Origin: Megamerina dolium | Lineage: Eukaryota; Arthropoda; Insecta; Diptera; Megamerinidae | DNA length: 64,000 nt | Reading direction: 5' to 3' | Assembly: GCA_963854835.1 (NCBI GenBank) | Contig: OY978527.1 | Span: 33,335,540-33,399,539 of the forward strand | Shown here: piece by piece, positions 35,866 to 49,785 of the stretch | How the letters are laid out: the number at the start of each line of letters is the position of its first letter | Position numbering within the stretch: position 1 is the stretch's first letter | Made by a program: the position numbers and the translations under genes | The notes under the pieces: model-generated | What the model was told of the DNA's origin: nothing | The model's database searches: none | The model's input: the letters and a program-made list of their open reading frames with translations, nothing else

Positions 35866-36189
35866 TCACTCACCAATAGGAAAAAAATTTATTATATTAT
35901 ATTTTTCCCATAAACCTTTATGAACTTTATGAAGAGTTTGCGACAGGTATTTCCAGCTTTCACGTCGTTTATTATATAGCTCCAGAGTTTCCAAAGCATA
36001 CAGATTAAGTTTTTCTGCATCGATTACTTGACATAAATTTTCAACAGTAAGAATTTTTTGGAAACGTTTCAGTAAATTCTCTTTCAATTTTTTTTTTATT
36101 TTCGCTGTTGTAGTTTTATCATTGAAGAAGCTCCTAGACGTATGTATTGTCATCATTGCTGTTGCCGAAATCTGGCTTGCGAAATTCAT
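35866..36189 (-). CDS. Hypothetical Lys-rich protein, 107 aa
   Basis: An uninterrupted frame of unusual length for this AT-rich DNA. The first ATG is at 36189. The frame stays open upstream to about 36297, but no earlier ATG exists, so either translation starts here or the upstream part is reached by splicing. The product is basic and Lys-rich (TAKIKKKLKENLLKRFQKIL, residues about 25-45), mostly predicted helical by eye, with no signal peptide or membrane segment. It ends KYNIINFFPIGE then TGA. An AATAAA-containing stretch follows about 45 bp past the stop. The stop overlaps TTG/GTGAGT, a textbook splice donor, so it could instead be an internal exon. I recognise no family, and no transposon motif is evident. 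Confidence 0.35.
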   Translation of the reverse strand: MNFASQISATAMMTIHTSRSFFNDKTTTAKIKKKLKENLLKRFQKILTVENLCQVIDAEKLNLYALETLELYNKRRESWKYLSQTLHKVHKGLWEKYNIINFFPIGE

Positions 36190-36299
36190 TCTGAATACTT
36201 TGTTTTTCTTCTGCCCTAATATCGTTCTTGATTTTTCTTTTTTCTTGTAATGACTTATTTTTAAAGTCTTCAGAACCGCGAACACAGTTTTAAAATATC

Positions 36300-37460
36300 A
36301 AATCATATACTGCCTTATGGCATACGTAGGTGATCATCCCAAATTCGTAATGTTTTATTGTTTTTTAGCAATGTTGTTATATTTGCTATAACTTTTGTTT
36401 TTTTGCTTGTACTTTTGCTATTTATTTAAATTAACTTTTACTGTTTTACTTTAATAAACAATATGCCTAGTCGAACAAAGTTGGTTAACAAGTAAATTTA
36501 TAGCAGCCAATTATTCTTGTTTTAAGTTCCTACGGAATTAATGAAAAAAAGTCAAAAGTGAAATAAAATTAAAAATTCACCGAAAAAGTGGTCCTTTTTT
36601 CAAAAATTCACTGAAAATAGTAATAAATCTTTTCCTGTAAGAAATAATATAGAAAATAGGAATCGAAAACTATAGTCTTACGCCCTTTAGAGCGCTCAGA
36701 GGAATCCCACTGCCAGAAAAAAAACAAAATACAATAACATACCACCTACTTAGCCCGGTAGAGAGAGAAAGGAAAAATATCTGTGAAATTCAATCAACAG
36801 AAATTTTAACAACTTTACCCTAGCAATAGTTAATTATTCTTTACGGCATTGTCGTTGTTGTTGCTGCTATTGTCAATATTAGCTTCTTTGATGCATTGAG
36901 CAATAACAAAAACAGTCAAATATATCAACACCATTGATGAAAATCTCACTACCATGCTTTTACGTTAGCTAAAGCATGATATGGATGGGTGCGGCATACA
37001 GCAGTAACAATCAGCAGCAGTAGATAAATAGTCAGACTATTCTACTAAAAGGGTAATGACAACACAACAACAACAATAAAAAGTGCACAAACAAAGAAAT
37101 GCAAACAAGGAAGAAACGATTAGCATTCAAATTTGGCACGAACTGTAAATATTTAAATAAGCATCAAGTTTCCAGTAAGTACAATTACATACATTCATAC
37201 ATAGATGTACATACATTCATACACACATAAGTTACTTTTAACTATGTATGTACGTCCCATCGAACCAAATTTTGAAGGCTCATAATTTTAAGTCACAAAG
37301 ATTTGTTCATTTTTACCTTCCTCAATATTATTATTTTCTACTTAGTAAGTGATTCGAGTGGATTTATGAGTTCCAAAAACGTTTATTTTGTATTAAACTC
37401 GGATTATGTAAATCCCCTAAATGCGCTTAACCAAGAGCAGAGTTTTGTAAAAATTGGCTA
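36300..37460. other. No gene seen; AT-rich
   Basis: Nothing recognisable. Short CAA- and CAG-like stretches at 37010-37080. Confidence 0.45.
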
Positions 37461-37466
37461 GCTTAA

Positions 37467-38132
37467 GGTAGTAGTCCGTTGTGACGGGTTCAAAAAATTG
37501 ATTTTTTTTACATTTTTCGGGAAAAAACATCTTAAAAATATACTCTAAAAATTTCGGACCGAAATTTGGATATTTTTAAAGTTAAAGCTAAAATAAGAGA
37601 GCGCGCCGTAGTGTGTATGAATCTGTTGTCAAAACTTTAAACGCGTTTTTCTCAAAACCATGTTTTCGAAATTTCGAGAAAGCACTGACTCAAAACTATT
37701 CAACCGACTTGGCTAAAATTTATATCTAAATACGTAACCTTTAGAACATTTAATTTTTTAATAATAAAATATTTTAATTAAACAATTTATCAAGAAAAAA
37801 ATTAGATTTTGAGAACTTTTTCACAAGCCCGCCATTTTGTTTTTTTTATGTATATTATAGGTTAGTTCATTAAAAATTCTTTTGGAATTTTTTATTTCAG
37901 ATGACTTCGGAAGGCTTCCCCGAACCAACTCATCTTTTTTTCGAGGACTCCACTCTGACGTCAAAAATTAAAAACAAATGAATGTAAAATTAACTTAAAA
38001 AATTTGTTTTTCTATACTTGAAAACACCAATAAAAACATGTAAAAATTTTAAAACGAACGCATTTTATTTTCTTGTTAAAAAAAATTCATGAAAAAGCGT
38101 CGAAATTTCGGTCGTCACACCGGACTACTACC
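37467..38132. mobile_element. TTAA-flanked MITE (piggyBac-type target), 666 bp
   Basis: Bracketed by TTAA at 37463-37466 and 38133-38136. The left end GGTAGTAGTCCGTTGTGACG pairs with the inverse complement of the right end, which differs at one base (CCGGTGTGACG). There is no ORF of substance. It shares ACTTTAAACGCGTTTTTCTC (37634-37653) with the MITE at 19144-19757, 167 bases from the left end versus 174 there, although the terminal repeats differ. Confidence 0.8.
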
Positions 38133-38139
38133 TTAAGAA

Positions 38140-41100
38140 TGGCTATTCTCACTCCTCAATATTTAGATGATGAGGATGAGAGCAAAAAGTCCACACAAGA
38201 CAAGAATCTTAGTTCAATCAAAATTGTCTTCTCTATTTTGCTTACACAGTTCCGTCCTAATGTTGATTCTGTATTGTAACAAATTAGTAATTAAAAGTTC
38301 GTGTAAGAAATGCACTAACAAAATCGGTACGTCTGAATACCCTAGTGCCTGGTCACGGTGATATTCCGAGCTCACCTTTCTCCTCAATATCCTCTCTCTC
38401 TACTAAAATGAGCTAGAAACTTATGATTTTCCCTTAGTGAAAACGCTATTTTATGATACTTTTTGCACTCTTCTTTTAAAATAAATATGCTCACAATAAA
38501 ATATTTTTAGACAAGTATCGTTCAGTTTATTGGGATATGATTTGGTGTCTACACCTCGGCACACAATGAAAAATGGCCTAAACGGATTTAAACCCTTTTT
38601 GAATTATTTTTATAACTTATCTTTAGGGCCAGTCTTTTATCCTTTCGCCAATAACAGGCTTAAAAGTGAAGAATCCATTTCAATTTCGTTTTTATTTTTG
38701 AAGTATTTCAGTTTCTTAAATAGATCTTAGACGTTATACCAAAAATTTAGTAAATTTTTCATTATATCTTTTAATAGTCTTACTGATAAATAAGTCCCTT
38801 TTCAAAAATTATTTTTCTAAAATTTATTTCATACCTGTAGCCTTTTTCTCTTCTGTATTTTCTTCCAATTTGTGTAAAATTAAACACCACAATAGGCCTA
38901 AATATTGATACTTAATACGTGGCCCTTTGTTCCTCCTTGGAACTATAGGGTTTATATATATATTACCTTTCGAAAAAAAATGCTTATGTTATAGCACATA
39001 GATTTTTTAAGATTTCAACTTTTAACTTCAAACTGATCTACTAAACATTTACAAAACTTGATTTAAACCCTTTTTCATTGTGTGTTGAGATATATGTACA
39101 TATATGTTTACAATAAATTTATTTTGGGATCATAATTAATTATGCGAATTATGTGTTTGTATGCATATATTTTACATATTTAACATATATATGGGCCTAT
39201 AAGTGTGAGTAAGTTTTGAAAAATAATAAACGAACCGCAATGAACTGTTTTCACGGGTATACAATGTAGTAGCATATACAGTAATTGCACGAATAACTTA
39301 ACAATGTAACACAAAACATATGCATTTAAAACTTTTTTATATGCCTTCTGTTTCAATATGAACTGGACTGGACATTATAATTACTAGCTGCTCGTTTAAA
39401 TGATGTAATCCATGCAATACAACTCCTATTTGAACAGAAGGTATACATAATCTTTTGAAATTTTCATATTTTTTCAAATACATATAGTTAAAGTTGAAAC
39501 TAGAAATTAATAACAGCCTATAACATTTAGCTGGAGTGTATATTTTAAGTTAAATAGAATTAAGAAGCCAAGCTTTTATTCGAAGAACAATGCTCATTCA
39601 AATATTTTCATAATAGAGTTTCGACTGTACTTACTTCTAATACAAAATCTATATACTATACGTATGATAATGTGTGTTATCTGAATTGTACTACTTCCAC
39701 TCTACTGCTAAATATTGCTCATTTATCATGCTATTTATAAGAGTATATAGAGGCAATCACTAGCTTCCGCTGCCAGTTAGCGCCTAATAATATGCCACTT
39801 AATAAATATTAAAAAGCTTATTTTAATTTGTAGCTCATATGTATTGTTGTTGTTGTTGTTGTTGCTGATTTATTTTGAAACAATTTTCATTGCAGTAAAT
39901 TTATTTATTTTATAAATTTGTTTGCACATGCATTTGTGTGGGTGCGTATAAATATGTGTACAAATGTTTTATGGTGGCCCAAAATAAAATTATATACAAT
40001 AAAATATGTTACGGATAATAAATGCGCTAATACATACAAATACATATGTACATATGTAGGTATACATTAGGTAGGATCACTCACGATGCAAATGAAATAA
40101 GTTTGAAATGTGAACATTGGGCCCCTCGGAAAGGACATTTTTTATTATAAATATGTCACTTGATGGCCGATATTGTAACTTATATTGTAAGAAAATGCCT
40201 TGATTTGCACTACATTTGCTAATCGTTGAATTTCGTGGTCAGAATTAGCAATTAAACTCAATACTCAGAGATATCCCTTGTAACTTGAATTTTTTATTGG
40301 TCATTTTTAACGATATGCAGTCAGCCATCATATGACAAAATCGACATTTGAAACATTTTTCATCCACCCTACTTAATGTGTATATATGTACATGTGTATG
40401 CAAAGCTGTGTGAGAGCATAAATATTAAATGGGGTGATAATAAATATTTTATTCATTTCATTTTATTCATATCTATGTACAAATATGTGGCAATTATAAA
40501 ATACATATTTCTACGCGTTAATATGTTTGTATGTAGTATATACATACATACATTCAATATTCATATCTGGGTAAATTTTTCGTAAATACAAATTGCAACA
40601 AATTTCTGTTTGAAACCGTTTCACATCAATTGCTTGTTGATTAATTTGATTCGACCACGACATTCTAACACGAATACTAATCGTGCGAGATTTTAATTGC
40701 TAATTTTAGAGTATTATTTGACTATAATAAATTTTTTATTATTTATTTTTATTTTACTATAAAAACATTATTTATGGTTGACTTAAAGTATGAAACGAAT
40801 AGCAATATGTGTTATATGTTAGACAAAATTCATGAAAACGTTTAATATTAAACATGTACATATTGTAATATTTAATATTATTTAATATTTAGTATTATAT
40901 ATTTATTATATTATTTCATATAAAGATAACATGTTTTAGTTTTACCCACACCTTGATATGACCTCTAAGGTTCTATTTTAAGTAATATGCTAGATTTTTA
41001 TCAATTGATCATAGTTTCCTTCCATGTTTCGTGCCATAAATTGTTTATAAATTCTACATTTTAACACGATACAGTACAAACGAACTTTATCACTTTAACT

Positions 41101-41665
41101 CGTAGCCTGTGTTGCCTGTTGACCCTATGGACTATGAAATATATAGTCGCTTATTTTTTGTTGTAACTGTTTCTTAAATACAATATTGTGTATATCCATA
41201 TATTCTCTATGATTTTAAGACTGCGGTCAAGAACGATTAGTTCCTTTTATTAATGCAACATTTTCCACAAACCCGAAATGTGATGTTTATTTAATGGGTT
41301 TCGGTCTCAAAAGACCACACACAGCAAGAAAGTTCATCGATCGCCGTCACCACTGGTCTTCACACTAGCTCTTCGTTAAGTTTCTGTGCTCAGTTAAATG
41401 TGCTTAGAAAAAGACTAGAAGAGTATCGCTTCTAAAATCGTTTTCTGGTCACGTACTTGCTTAAGAGAGAAGAACCAACCCCTGGCTCTTTGGCTCCTCT
41501 ATGTCTAAGTATCCCTCTAGATGCACAAGTGAATGCACATATCTAAATTAGAACTCCCAGAAATACAAATGGCGAATGAGTTGACCTCAAAATCAAATGA
41601 TTAATAATTATTATTTTCAATTCACTATATATGGATATACATAGTGTATATATAACAAACAAACA
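38140..41665. other. No gene supported; AT-rich
   Basis: GTT repeat at about 39843-39863. Short low-complexity frames only. Confidence 0.45.
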
Positions 41666-41670
41666 AAATA

Positions 41671-41815
41671 TATGTGGCACTTATAAGTAGAGAAGGGCTT
41701 TTTAGGTGAACTTCTCTTCCGTTCGAAAAAAAATCTGTTCGACATTAAGCCGAGAATTGAACCCACGACCTACAGATTAAAAGGTCAACGCACTAACCAC
41801 TGAGCTTCGCCACCC
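41671..41815 (-). mobile_element. tRNA-derived SINE, internally deleted
   Basis: Minus-strand copy with both ends: the tRNA-like head with box A complement at 41793-41806 (CTAACCACTGAGCT) and box B complement at 41754-41763, and the family 3' end ATGTGGCACTTATAAG at 41670s. The central 200 bp is deleted, with GAACTTCTCTTCCGTTCGAA joining tail to head. Confidence 0.8.
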
Positions 41816-41824
41816 ATTGGCACC

Positions 41825-44285
41825 ACGTAAATATATTAACCCAATTTAATTCTAAAATTCTTATTCGTTCTATATTTACACATGTAAAATAGACCTTAAT
41901 TGTCCACACTCACATTTCAGCATGTGTTCTTGACAGTCAACAACAATTACTCTAGTGTTGTTATTATGTATTTTATTTATATGTTTGTATGTAGTTTCTT
42001 TTTTTTTTTTGTCACACATTCATTCATCTAAATGGTTACGTACATACATAGAAACAAATATGTGAATAGAAACTTGAATATGTATGAAGAATTATATAGA
42101 AAAAAGTATGCCCTTTTTCATACTTAAATGAGTGTTGTTTTTTTAATTTTTATTTTTTATATTTAGGTATCTCTTGTAGCAACAAAAACAGACAATACAA
42201 ACGACCAGACCACACATCCGTTTTAAACTGTAAGGAAGAATAGAAAATCACTTCCTCAATTGTAACAAAACAATCTGTACAACAATTGTAATAGATTTAA
42301 GCACTTGTATTTATATAAGTAGCATATGTAAGTACCGTCCGTGTAGCAAAAACCGACTCTGTTCAGCGACGTTAGCTCCACTAGTTATCTTGGAGGAAGT
42401 GATTAGTTCTCGCTTCGATTACAATTTCATACATTCTGTTCATACACTATTTCCTCTTCATTACCAACAATATATATATTTTTTTTATTTATTTATATAT
42501 ATACATATGTTTCCTAGGTCGAACTTTCATTAACCTACTGTATAACAAACAACAAGGGGCAATTGACTGTAACTAGTGGGTATGTTGAATATACATAGGT
42601 TTACAGTGAATGTTTTTGTGTACTAAATATGCTTGTAAAGCGCCTATTGTTATGCTAAAGCCACTGATTGTATTGCTTGGATTTCCGTTTTTGACGCGTT
42701 TCACTCGCAAGCAAACTAGTTATAAGTTGCTCACTTTTTTTATGAATGTATATTCGCATATGTAAATATGTATGGGTATTTTCCTACATGAATGTAATTA
42801 TATATGTATTTGTTTTGAAATATTCATGTATATCATTTTTCTTGCCGCCTTTGTGATTATTTTTTCCTCGCCTTATTCTAGTTCATTTGTCAAGTAGGCA
42901 CAAAAGAAAAACAATATGGCATTTTCAGTGAATTAATTTCGAAAGAAACTTATATTACTACACTGAAAACACAAAATTCTTATAATATTTTACAAATCAT
43001 ATGAGTATTCGCATAACAAAGTAAATGCGAGGCAATTATAGTATATAACATGAAGTTGTACCGAAGTAAATGTGAACAACAAATTGAATGAAGAAATAGT
43101 TGCGATGTATGCTGGCTTTGATATACTTCTTTGACAGCCTATGTTTAGTTCACTCCTTGAACACCTTTGATACGGGTAGCTTAAAAAGTACCCATGTCGA
43201 AGGACAGAAAGCATTCCTAAGGGAATTTGACATTACCTTTGTGTATTGCCTCATGAATCCTTCAGAAAATTAGTATGGTGTCGCTGGACAGATGGCAGTA
43301 TTCGACGGTAAACTTAAATTCCCTCAAAAAAACATTTTTTTCATTGCTCAAGAAACTGAATAATTTCTTAAAAGTCTTAGTGTCTGTTTATTATCATACA
43401 GTGCAGCCCTTTTACATAGCACTTCACAGTACTTATACTAGGGAATAACGGGTATTGGAAGAAGAGACAAAATTTTCAAAAGCATAAATAAATCTTGCAT
43501 ATATTTTTTGAACTTTATTCTCTCTAGAACAAGCCAATTAACTGATTATTCATTCATTTTCTATATCAAGAATGTTCACCATTTAATCAGCCTATTCTCA
43601 CTGAAAATATGCCTTTGTCTTTGAATATTATATGTAATCATTGCGGAAAGTGCTTGATTTACATACTATTAATTCCAAATATATGTAATCAACCACGAAG
43701 AGATACACACACAAACACACGTGAATAAAGTCGTAGATATGAACCTACGTATACCCACAGATAGACTTTCTTACAGGAAGTTTGTATTTTGTACCCAACT
43801 CACTTGATTGTGTCAATATGTAGAGGCGTATACGTTTATGTCATTATCACTCACCATTCTCTACCCATACACACCCCCACTCATACAATAATACATAATA
43901 CAATGTTAATACATATATACGACTGTAACATTGAAATTGTTCATAATGAACTTAGTCGCGTATATTTATTGCTCATTTCTACCGTCGCCGTTTTGTCATT
44001 TTATCACTCATTGTATTGTTCGAATATATTATGTGTATGTATATATGTGTATGTGTGTGTATAGATGTCTTGTATATTTTGTAATTGTTAATGTTTTGTT
44101 TTAGCCTCCTTTGCATATTTATCTATCAGTTTCACTACTATATGTGCACATATATGGCATATATTGATTGTCCTCCACTACTGCCAGTTCGCTTTATACC
44201 ATATGCGATACACAAAACGTGAATTTTATATTAGTGTTGCATATTTTTCTGAAGTGGTATGTATTTGGCAATAGTGTTGTTCATA
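41825..44285. other. No gene supported; AT-rich
   Basis: Frames at 42990-43214 (minus) and 43789-44064 (plus) have no recognisable domain or splice context. Confidence 0.45.
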
Positions 44286-44291
44286 CACCTA

Positions 44292-44611
<320 letters not shown>

Positions 44612-45329
44612 TTATTTAAATTCATTCATTTGTCCTCAAGAATAAAATTACTTTGCGTTTGTAACTCGTGTGCCAACATTTGATGATTGATCTGAGAATT
44701 CATTGAATACTATTCGATACATACAAAGGTACAGATACATTCCTTACATTACCATATGAATTCGGAGCATTTAATTAACTCTGAAAACAATTTCATGAAA
44801 TTTCAGTAGGAGTTTGTCGGAGGATATGGTTCAAGTATGTACTGATTTTCATTTAAGTATTGATGATATTGAAATAGAATTGAAAAGAGAATCCCCCATA
44901 GAATTGCAATTGGTAGACATGTATGTTTACAAATATATACCAGTACATAAGTATCGAACGGAGCTCACACGGTAGATTAGTGTATTTTTACACGACTTTC
45001 TTACTGGGCTCATGCTTTATAACACATTGATCATACTTCCGAATTCAATCAGCGACATTGCCATGGCATCCAACCCAATAGAACGGTTTCTTTGTTTTCT
45101 CTATGATTATGGTAGTACCTAAATATCCTCACTAATCACCTCTCTGCTGTATTTTATGAAAAGGAATCACTTTATTTGAAACCTCGTTCGGTCCCTCCCA
45201 ATTTGCACTGCACAATGACGGTTAAGCCAGGATTTGGTGCAGTGTAAAAATCTGGTCGACGTTGGATTTATCAAGAATTAAGGTCCAATAAGGTTGTTGG
45301 GTAAAGGCTTGAATTCTTCACACGATAAC

Positions 45330-46663
45330 ACCGGGTAAAGAAGGCTTGCATTGCCCTCTATACCTGCAAAAGAGTAATTGGAAGGAAATGGGGTCTCCAA
45401 CCAAAACTTACTTTATGGATGTACAAAGCGGTTGTACGTCCAATTTTATCGTATGGCTCGGTTGTTTGGTGGAAAGCCTTGGATAAGGCCTACACCATTA
45501 ATAAACTTTGCAGTATACAAAGGTCAGCATGTGCAGCGGTAGTCGGAGCTATAAAGTCGTGTCCCGGGGATGCTCTTAACGTTCTGACACACATGCTCCC
45601 TATTGACCTATACATCAAGAAAACGGCAACCATGACTGCAGTGAGGCTAAAGGAAGCGGGTCACTGGAAGGAGAGAACCTACGGACATGGATGCATACTA
45701 ACAAGAGAAACGCAATATACGTCTGACAGGACAGACTACATCATCCCGAAGATGAATTTCAATAGAAACTTCACAGTAATCTTTCCTTCAAGGAAAGATT
45801 GGACTAAGGGATGTCTGTTAAACAGCTTCGACACCACAATCTACACGGACGGCTCCAAAATGGATTGTGGCGTAGGAGCAGGTATATATTCCGAGAGATT
45901 GAAAGTGGACAAGTCTGTGCGCCTCCCCAATTTGTCTAGCGTATTCCAGGCGGAAATGTTTGCAATCGGGGAAGCTTGTAGGATACTAATCGCAGACTTC
46001 AGATTCAAGCTCAATATAGCTATAATATTGGACAGCCAAGCTGCAATTCAGGCTTTAAACTCAGCATCCTCCTTCCTAGTGGAACAAAGTAGAAGGAGTC
46101 TCAATACACTCAGCGAGCGGCACAACGTTTCATTGATCTGGGTTCCGGGACACCGGAACATAGAAGGAAACGAAAAAGCCGACGAACTGGCAAGAAACGG
46201 ATCTGCCATGCAAGAGGCTCTTGCACAACCAATGTTCATACCGCTGAGCGTAGCCAAAAGAGCTATCAACACAAAATATCTACAAATAGCGGATTGTAGG
46301 TGGAAAAGTCTTACGAAATGTAAAACTAGTAGGTCACTGTGGCCTACATACAATCATAAACAATCAATGTTACTGATAAACAGGAACCGTAAAGACGTCT
46401 CTATACTGACGGCAGTCATCACTGGCTTCTGGCTCATCGGAGAACAGGGGGCCAAAATGGGATTGTCCCATAACGATTTCTGTCACAGTTGCAACCAAGT
46501 GGAATAAAAGGAAACGGTCTTCCACTTCCTTTGTAAATGCCCTGCCCTTTGGAAGCAGAGAATGAACACATTAGGCAAACCACTCTTCAACAGCATTGAG
46601 GAGTTGGCTGAAGTAAACATCAGCAACCTCCTAAAGTTTTTAAACAGTACGAACTGGATTTAA
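45330..46663 (+). pseudogene. LINE ORF2 C-terminal part with RNase H domain
   Basis: Open from about 45330 (RKWGLQPKLTLWMYKAVV, end of the RT thumb: VVRPILSYGSVVWW) to a TAA at 46505-46507. Then the same frame continues KETVFHFLCKCPALWKQR to TAA at 46661-46663. The RNase H domain spans about 45840-46190: TIYTDGSKMD (Asp), FQAEMFAIGEA (Glu), IILDSQAAIQAL (Asp), then SLIWVPGHRNIEGNEKADEL with the final Asp, so all four catalytic acids are present. The C-terminal Cys region (CHSCNQVE..ETVFHFLCKCP) is split by the single nonsense codon. RNase H in this position is typical of I, LOA and related clades. The 5' half, including the endonuclease and RT core, is absent. Confidence 0.85.
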
Positions 46664-46805
46664 CCGTGCTGCCCACACAAACAACCTAACGAACAGTTGG
46701 AAGCGAGGATGTGGTAACAAAACGGTGCGTAAGCGCTATTTGGACTCATGGATGAGTCACCACTTCAACCAACCAAGCAACACCTTGTATGTGAAACTGA
46801 AGGAT
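46664..46805 (+). mobile_element. 3' UTR of the RNase H-bearing LINE
   Basis: GC-richer sequence continuous with the LINE ORF, up to about AACCAACCAAGCAACACC. The exact end is uncertain because no target duplication was identified. Confidence 0.5.
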
Positions 46806-46809
46806 AATT

Positions 46810-49780
46810 ATTCTACGGTAGTAAACGCAAATTTTTCGATGCTTTTTCTCATTTGTGTGACACATCATAAAATCATCAGACATGCTTTCATCCGGCCATA
46901 ATCTACGTGTAAAATGATGCATGCATCATTGCCTCTGGTTTAAGCAACTCAGCAAATGCAGCTTTGTTGATCGACAAACGCATTACGTGGAGATGTACTG
47001 CTTTCATAGAATCTGTACACTCTGGACATCAGTAACCAAATTTCCATTTTGATCACGACAGGAAGAGGATTCAAAATGTTAATTGAAAAAGTATTTTATT
47101 AGCAAAAGAATTTAAATAATTCATATGAAAAAAGGGAAAACAATCAATAAATGAATAAACACAGTGTATCACATATGTACTACGAATATCGTATAAGAGT
47201 ACCGATGTTATTTAGCATTTTTCTACATAACCGCAACAACATCAGCGATTCAAAGAGACAAAAGTTGAGATGTCACGACATAGAGAAAAAAATCAAATAA
47301 CAATAGTCAACATAAAGGAAGTAACCATATTTTACAATAACAAAAACGACAGCGAACAGAAAAACCATTTTACTAGCAGAGCGAGTAAACATGGAAAATA
47401 CAAAAGCGAATGCAGCAGAAACACTTAACCGCAACATGTGCCAACTTAAAGATATTCGTTCATACCATAGAACAACAACGACGAGAACAACATCAAAACG
47501 ATATTTTACCAGTAAACAATAACAATAACAACAAGAATGAGAAAATACAGACATATCAAACATTTCAGACACACCAAATGAGAATCGAGTAGGAGTAAGA
47601 GTAAGATACGAAATGAATGAAATGAAATGTCCCCAAATGCCCAGATGTGTTGCGTGTACAAATGTCCTAAAGTAATGGATAATAACGGAAGTTTTGCATC
47701 CCAAATGAGGTGTACGGAGAACAAGGAGGGGATAACAACAGATGAACCTGATGTTATTTATTTCAATTGCAATAACAAAATAAAATGTACAAAATAAAAT
47801 ATTTGTACAACACAATATGTTTTAAAATGAGCAGCAGCAGCAGCAGCAGCAGTAGCAATCATATATTGAGAAAATTTGTTCAACAGAATACAGGAGTATA
47901 AATGTAAATAAGAGTTGTGTAATGAATATAATGGTACCCGAAATGTTACCCCAAAAAATAGACACATAGATAACCGCAAGAAAACATAAATACTCGTACA
48001 ATACAACATCAACATCAACATTTACAAGAAGGACAACCACAATATCGTAATTATTTGTAAAGTACATATGTATGTATGTGTACATGTAGCAATTATAAGG
48101 CCATACCCAATAGACCAGTGTTACAGCACTGCATAAGGAGTGGCAAAAAAAAAAATCCTACGCACATTAACTAGGCGATCTAGAAATGCATATTGTGATT
48201 ACTATACATAGCCTTTTCCATAGCAGACGCTTTAAAAAATCGATTTACAACCTTCGGAAATCTGAAAGTCTGCTATAATACTAATAGGCTGAGTAGCTGA
48301 TGGAACTTCTAATCGAATTCGAGATTTTTGAAGATTTTGTATCACTGAAATCCTTGTCTTTAGGACATACTCTCATCATTGAAAGGATGTTGGATCATTC
48401 CATGCATTTCCGCACACAAAAACTCGTCTCTGCCAAATTTTAGTTGGCGCTTTAAAAGTTTGAGTCGAAAATCTAATTTGCCTATCTTCACTTAATACTG
48501 CTAGCTCTTATATTTCTCGTCAGTTTTTAACACAATTATACTTAAAATTTTCGCCATAATTAATTTGAAAAAATAATTGTCCAATTAAGAGTGAAAATCG
48601 GACTCGCACCAATATCAACCGGAAAACAGTTGTCACATATTGGTAAAATTACACTGTTGCATATGCCAGCACAAGTGTAGTAACAAACACTAAAATATGG
48701 AATTTCATGAAATCCTCTTACACACATAAATGGTGTATGAAATGTTTGTGATGCTGTTAATATTTCTTTTCAATTTCCTTTGTAAACATATTATAGAAAC
48801 TGTTGGTCAATGATAAGTCGTAATCGTCATGTCGTTGCTCTGATCTGATAAGATACTTATTTGTACGGGAGTATATTATTTTCTTTATTACAATGTGGAG
48901 CATGAAATTTTTGGAAAATATGCACAACTACAAAGTACAAATATAATATATCTGCAACAAATATTGATTTAATTAACACAAGGACCCATACAGTCCTGCA
49001 TTCAAAGGGTCAGTTAGATAATATCCTTAAAAAGACTTTTGCGTATAAATTTAATATACCGAATTCCATACAGGACATCTTCCAGCGCCATCAAAAAAAG
49101 TCGAAAGCCATATTGTTAAATAGGTTCATACGTCAGCACAAATAGGTTTCCGAGTAATAAAAGAAAAATTGTGTTCCTAGATTGTAGAGTTGAGTCTGCA
49201 TTTTCCATCTATCGTACCGATCAAGCTGCGTTTATTAAACGAGGTTCAAAGCACTTTTACATGGCATCAGGAAATAATGACAATGAGTGTCTCACATTGT
49301 CCATAGGTACTCCCCAAATCATACAAATATAAGTAGACTTGTTATAAAAGCTTTCTCTTGGCTTTGTCTTATAGTGTCTGAAAAGGTTTCCTAATGTATA
49401 GTACCAAACTTTTGTGTTTGTTTTCTTCTTTACTTCTTATTCTTCTTCTTCCTATTCTTTCCTTGTAACATCATTTGCATTTTTTCCGTGAGAAATTTAT
49501 AAATTCCCTAAGTATTGAACCATTACCAAATTCGATTCACACTGATTTATTTTTTCCGTTCTTTCTTGAAGAAAATAGAAAATTTTCAGTGCTATTATTT
49601 TTATATGAATATTCGCCGCCTTAATCTCTACCCCTCACTGTATTTGATAATAGAGTCCATTAAATTCTTTTCGTACAGTGTTTATCGTCAGGGTTTGTAC
49701 TTTCCAATATTCAATTTTTGCGATTTCATCCTACTTGAAAGAGAATGATCCATTTCTTAGCAAAAACATTTAAAAAAAAA
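46810..49780. other. No gene supported; AT-rich with AGC repeat
   Basis: AGC repeat at 47829-47850. A 180-codon minus-strand frame at 47273-47815 is opposite CAA-rich DNA and looks compositional. Confidence 0.45.
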
Positions 49781-49785
49781 ATCTC

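Noticed and set aside
47273..47815. 180-codon minus-strand frame
   Set aside because: It is opposite CAA- and A-rich DNA, its product is a low-complexity Phe/Cys/Tyr/Val mixture, and no splice or domain evidence supports it.
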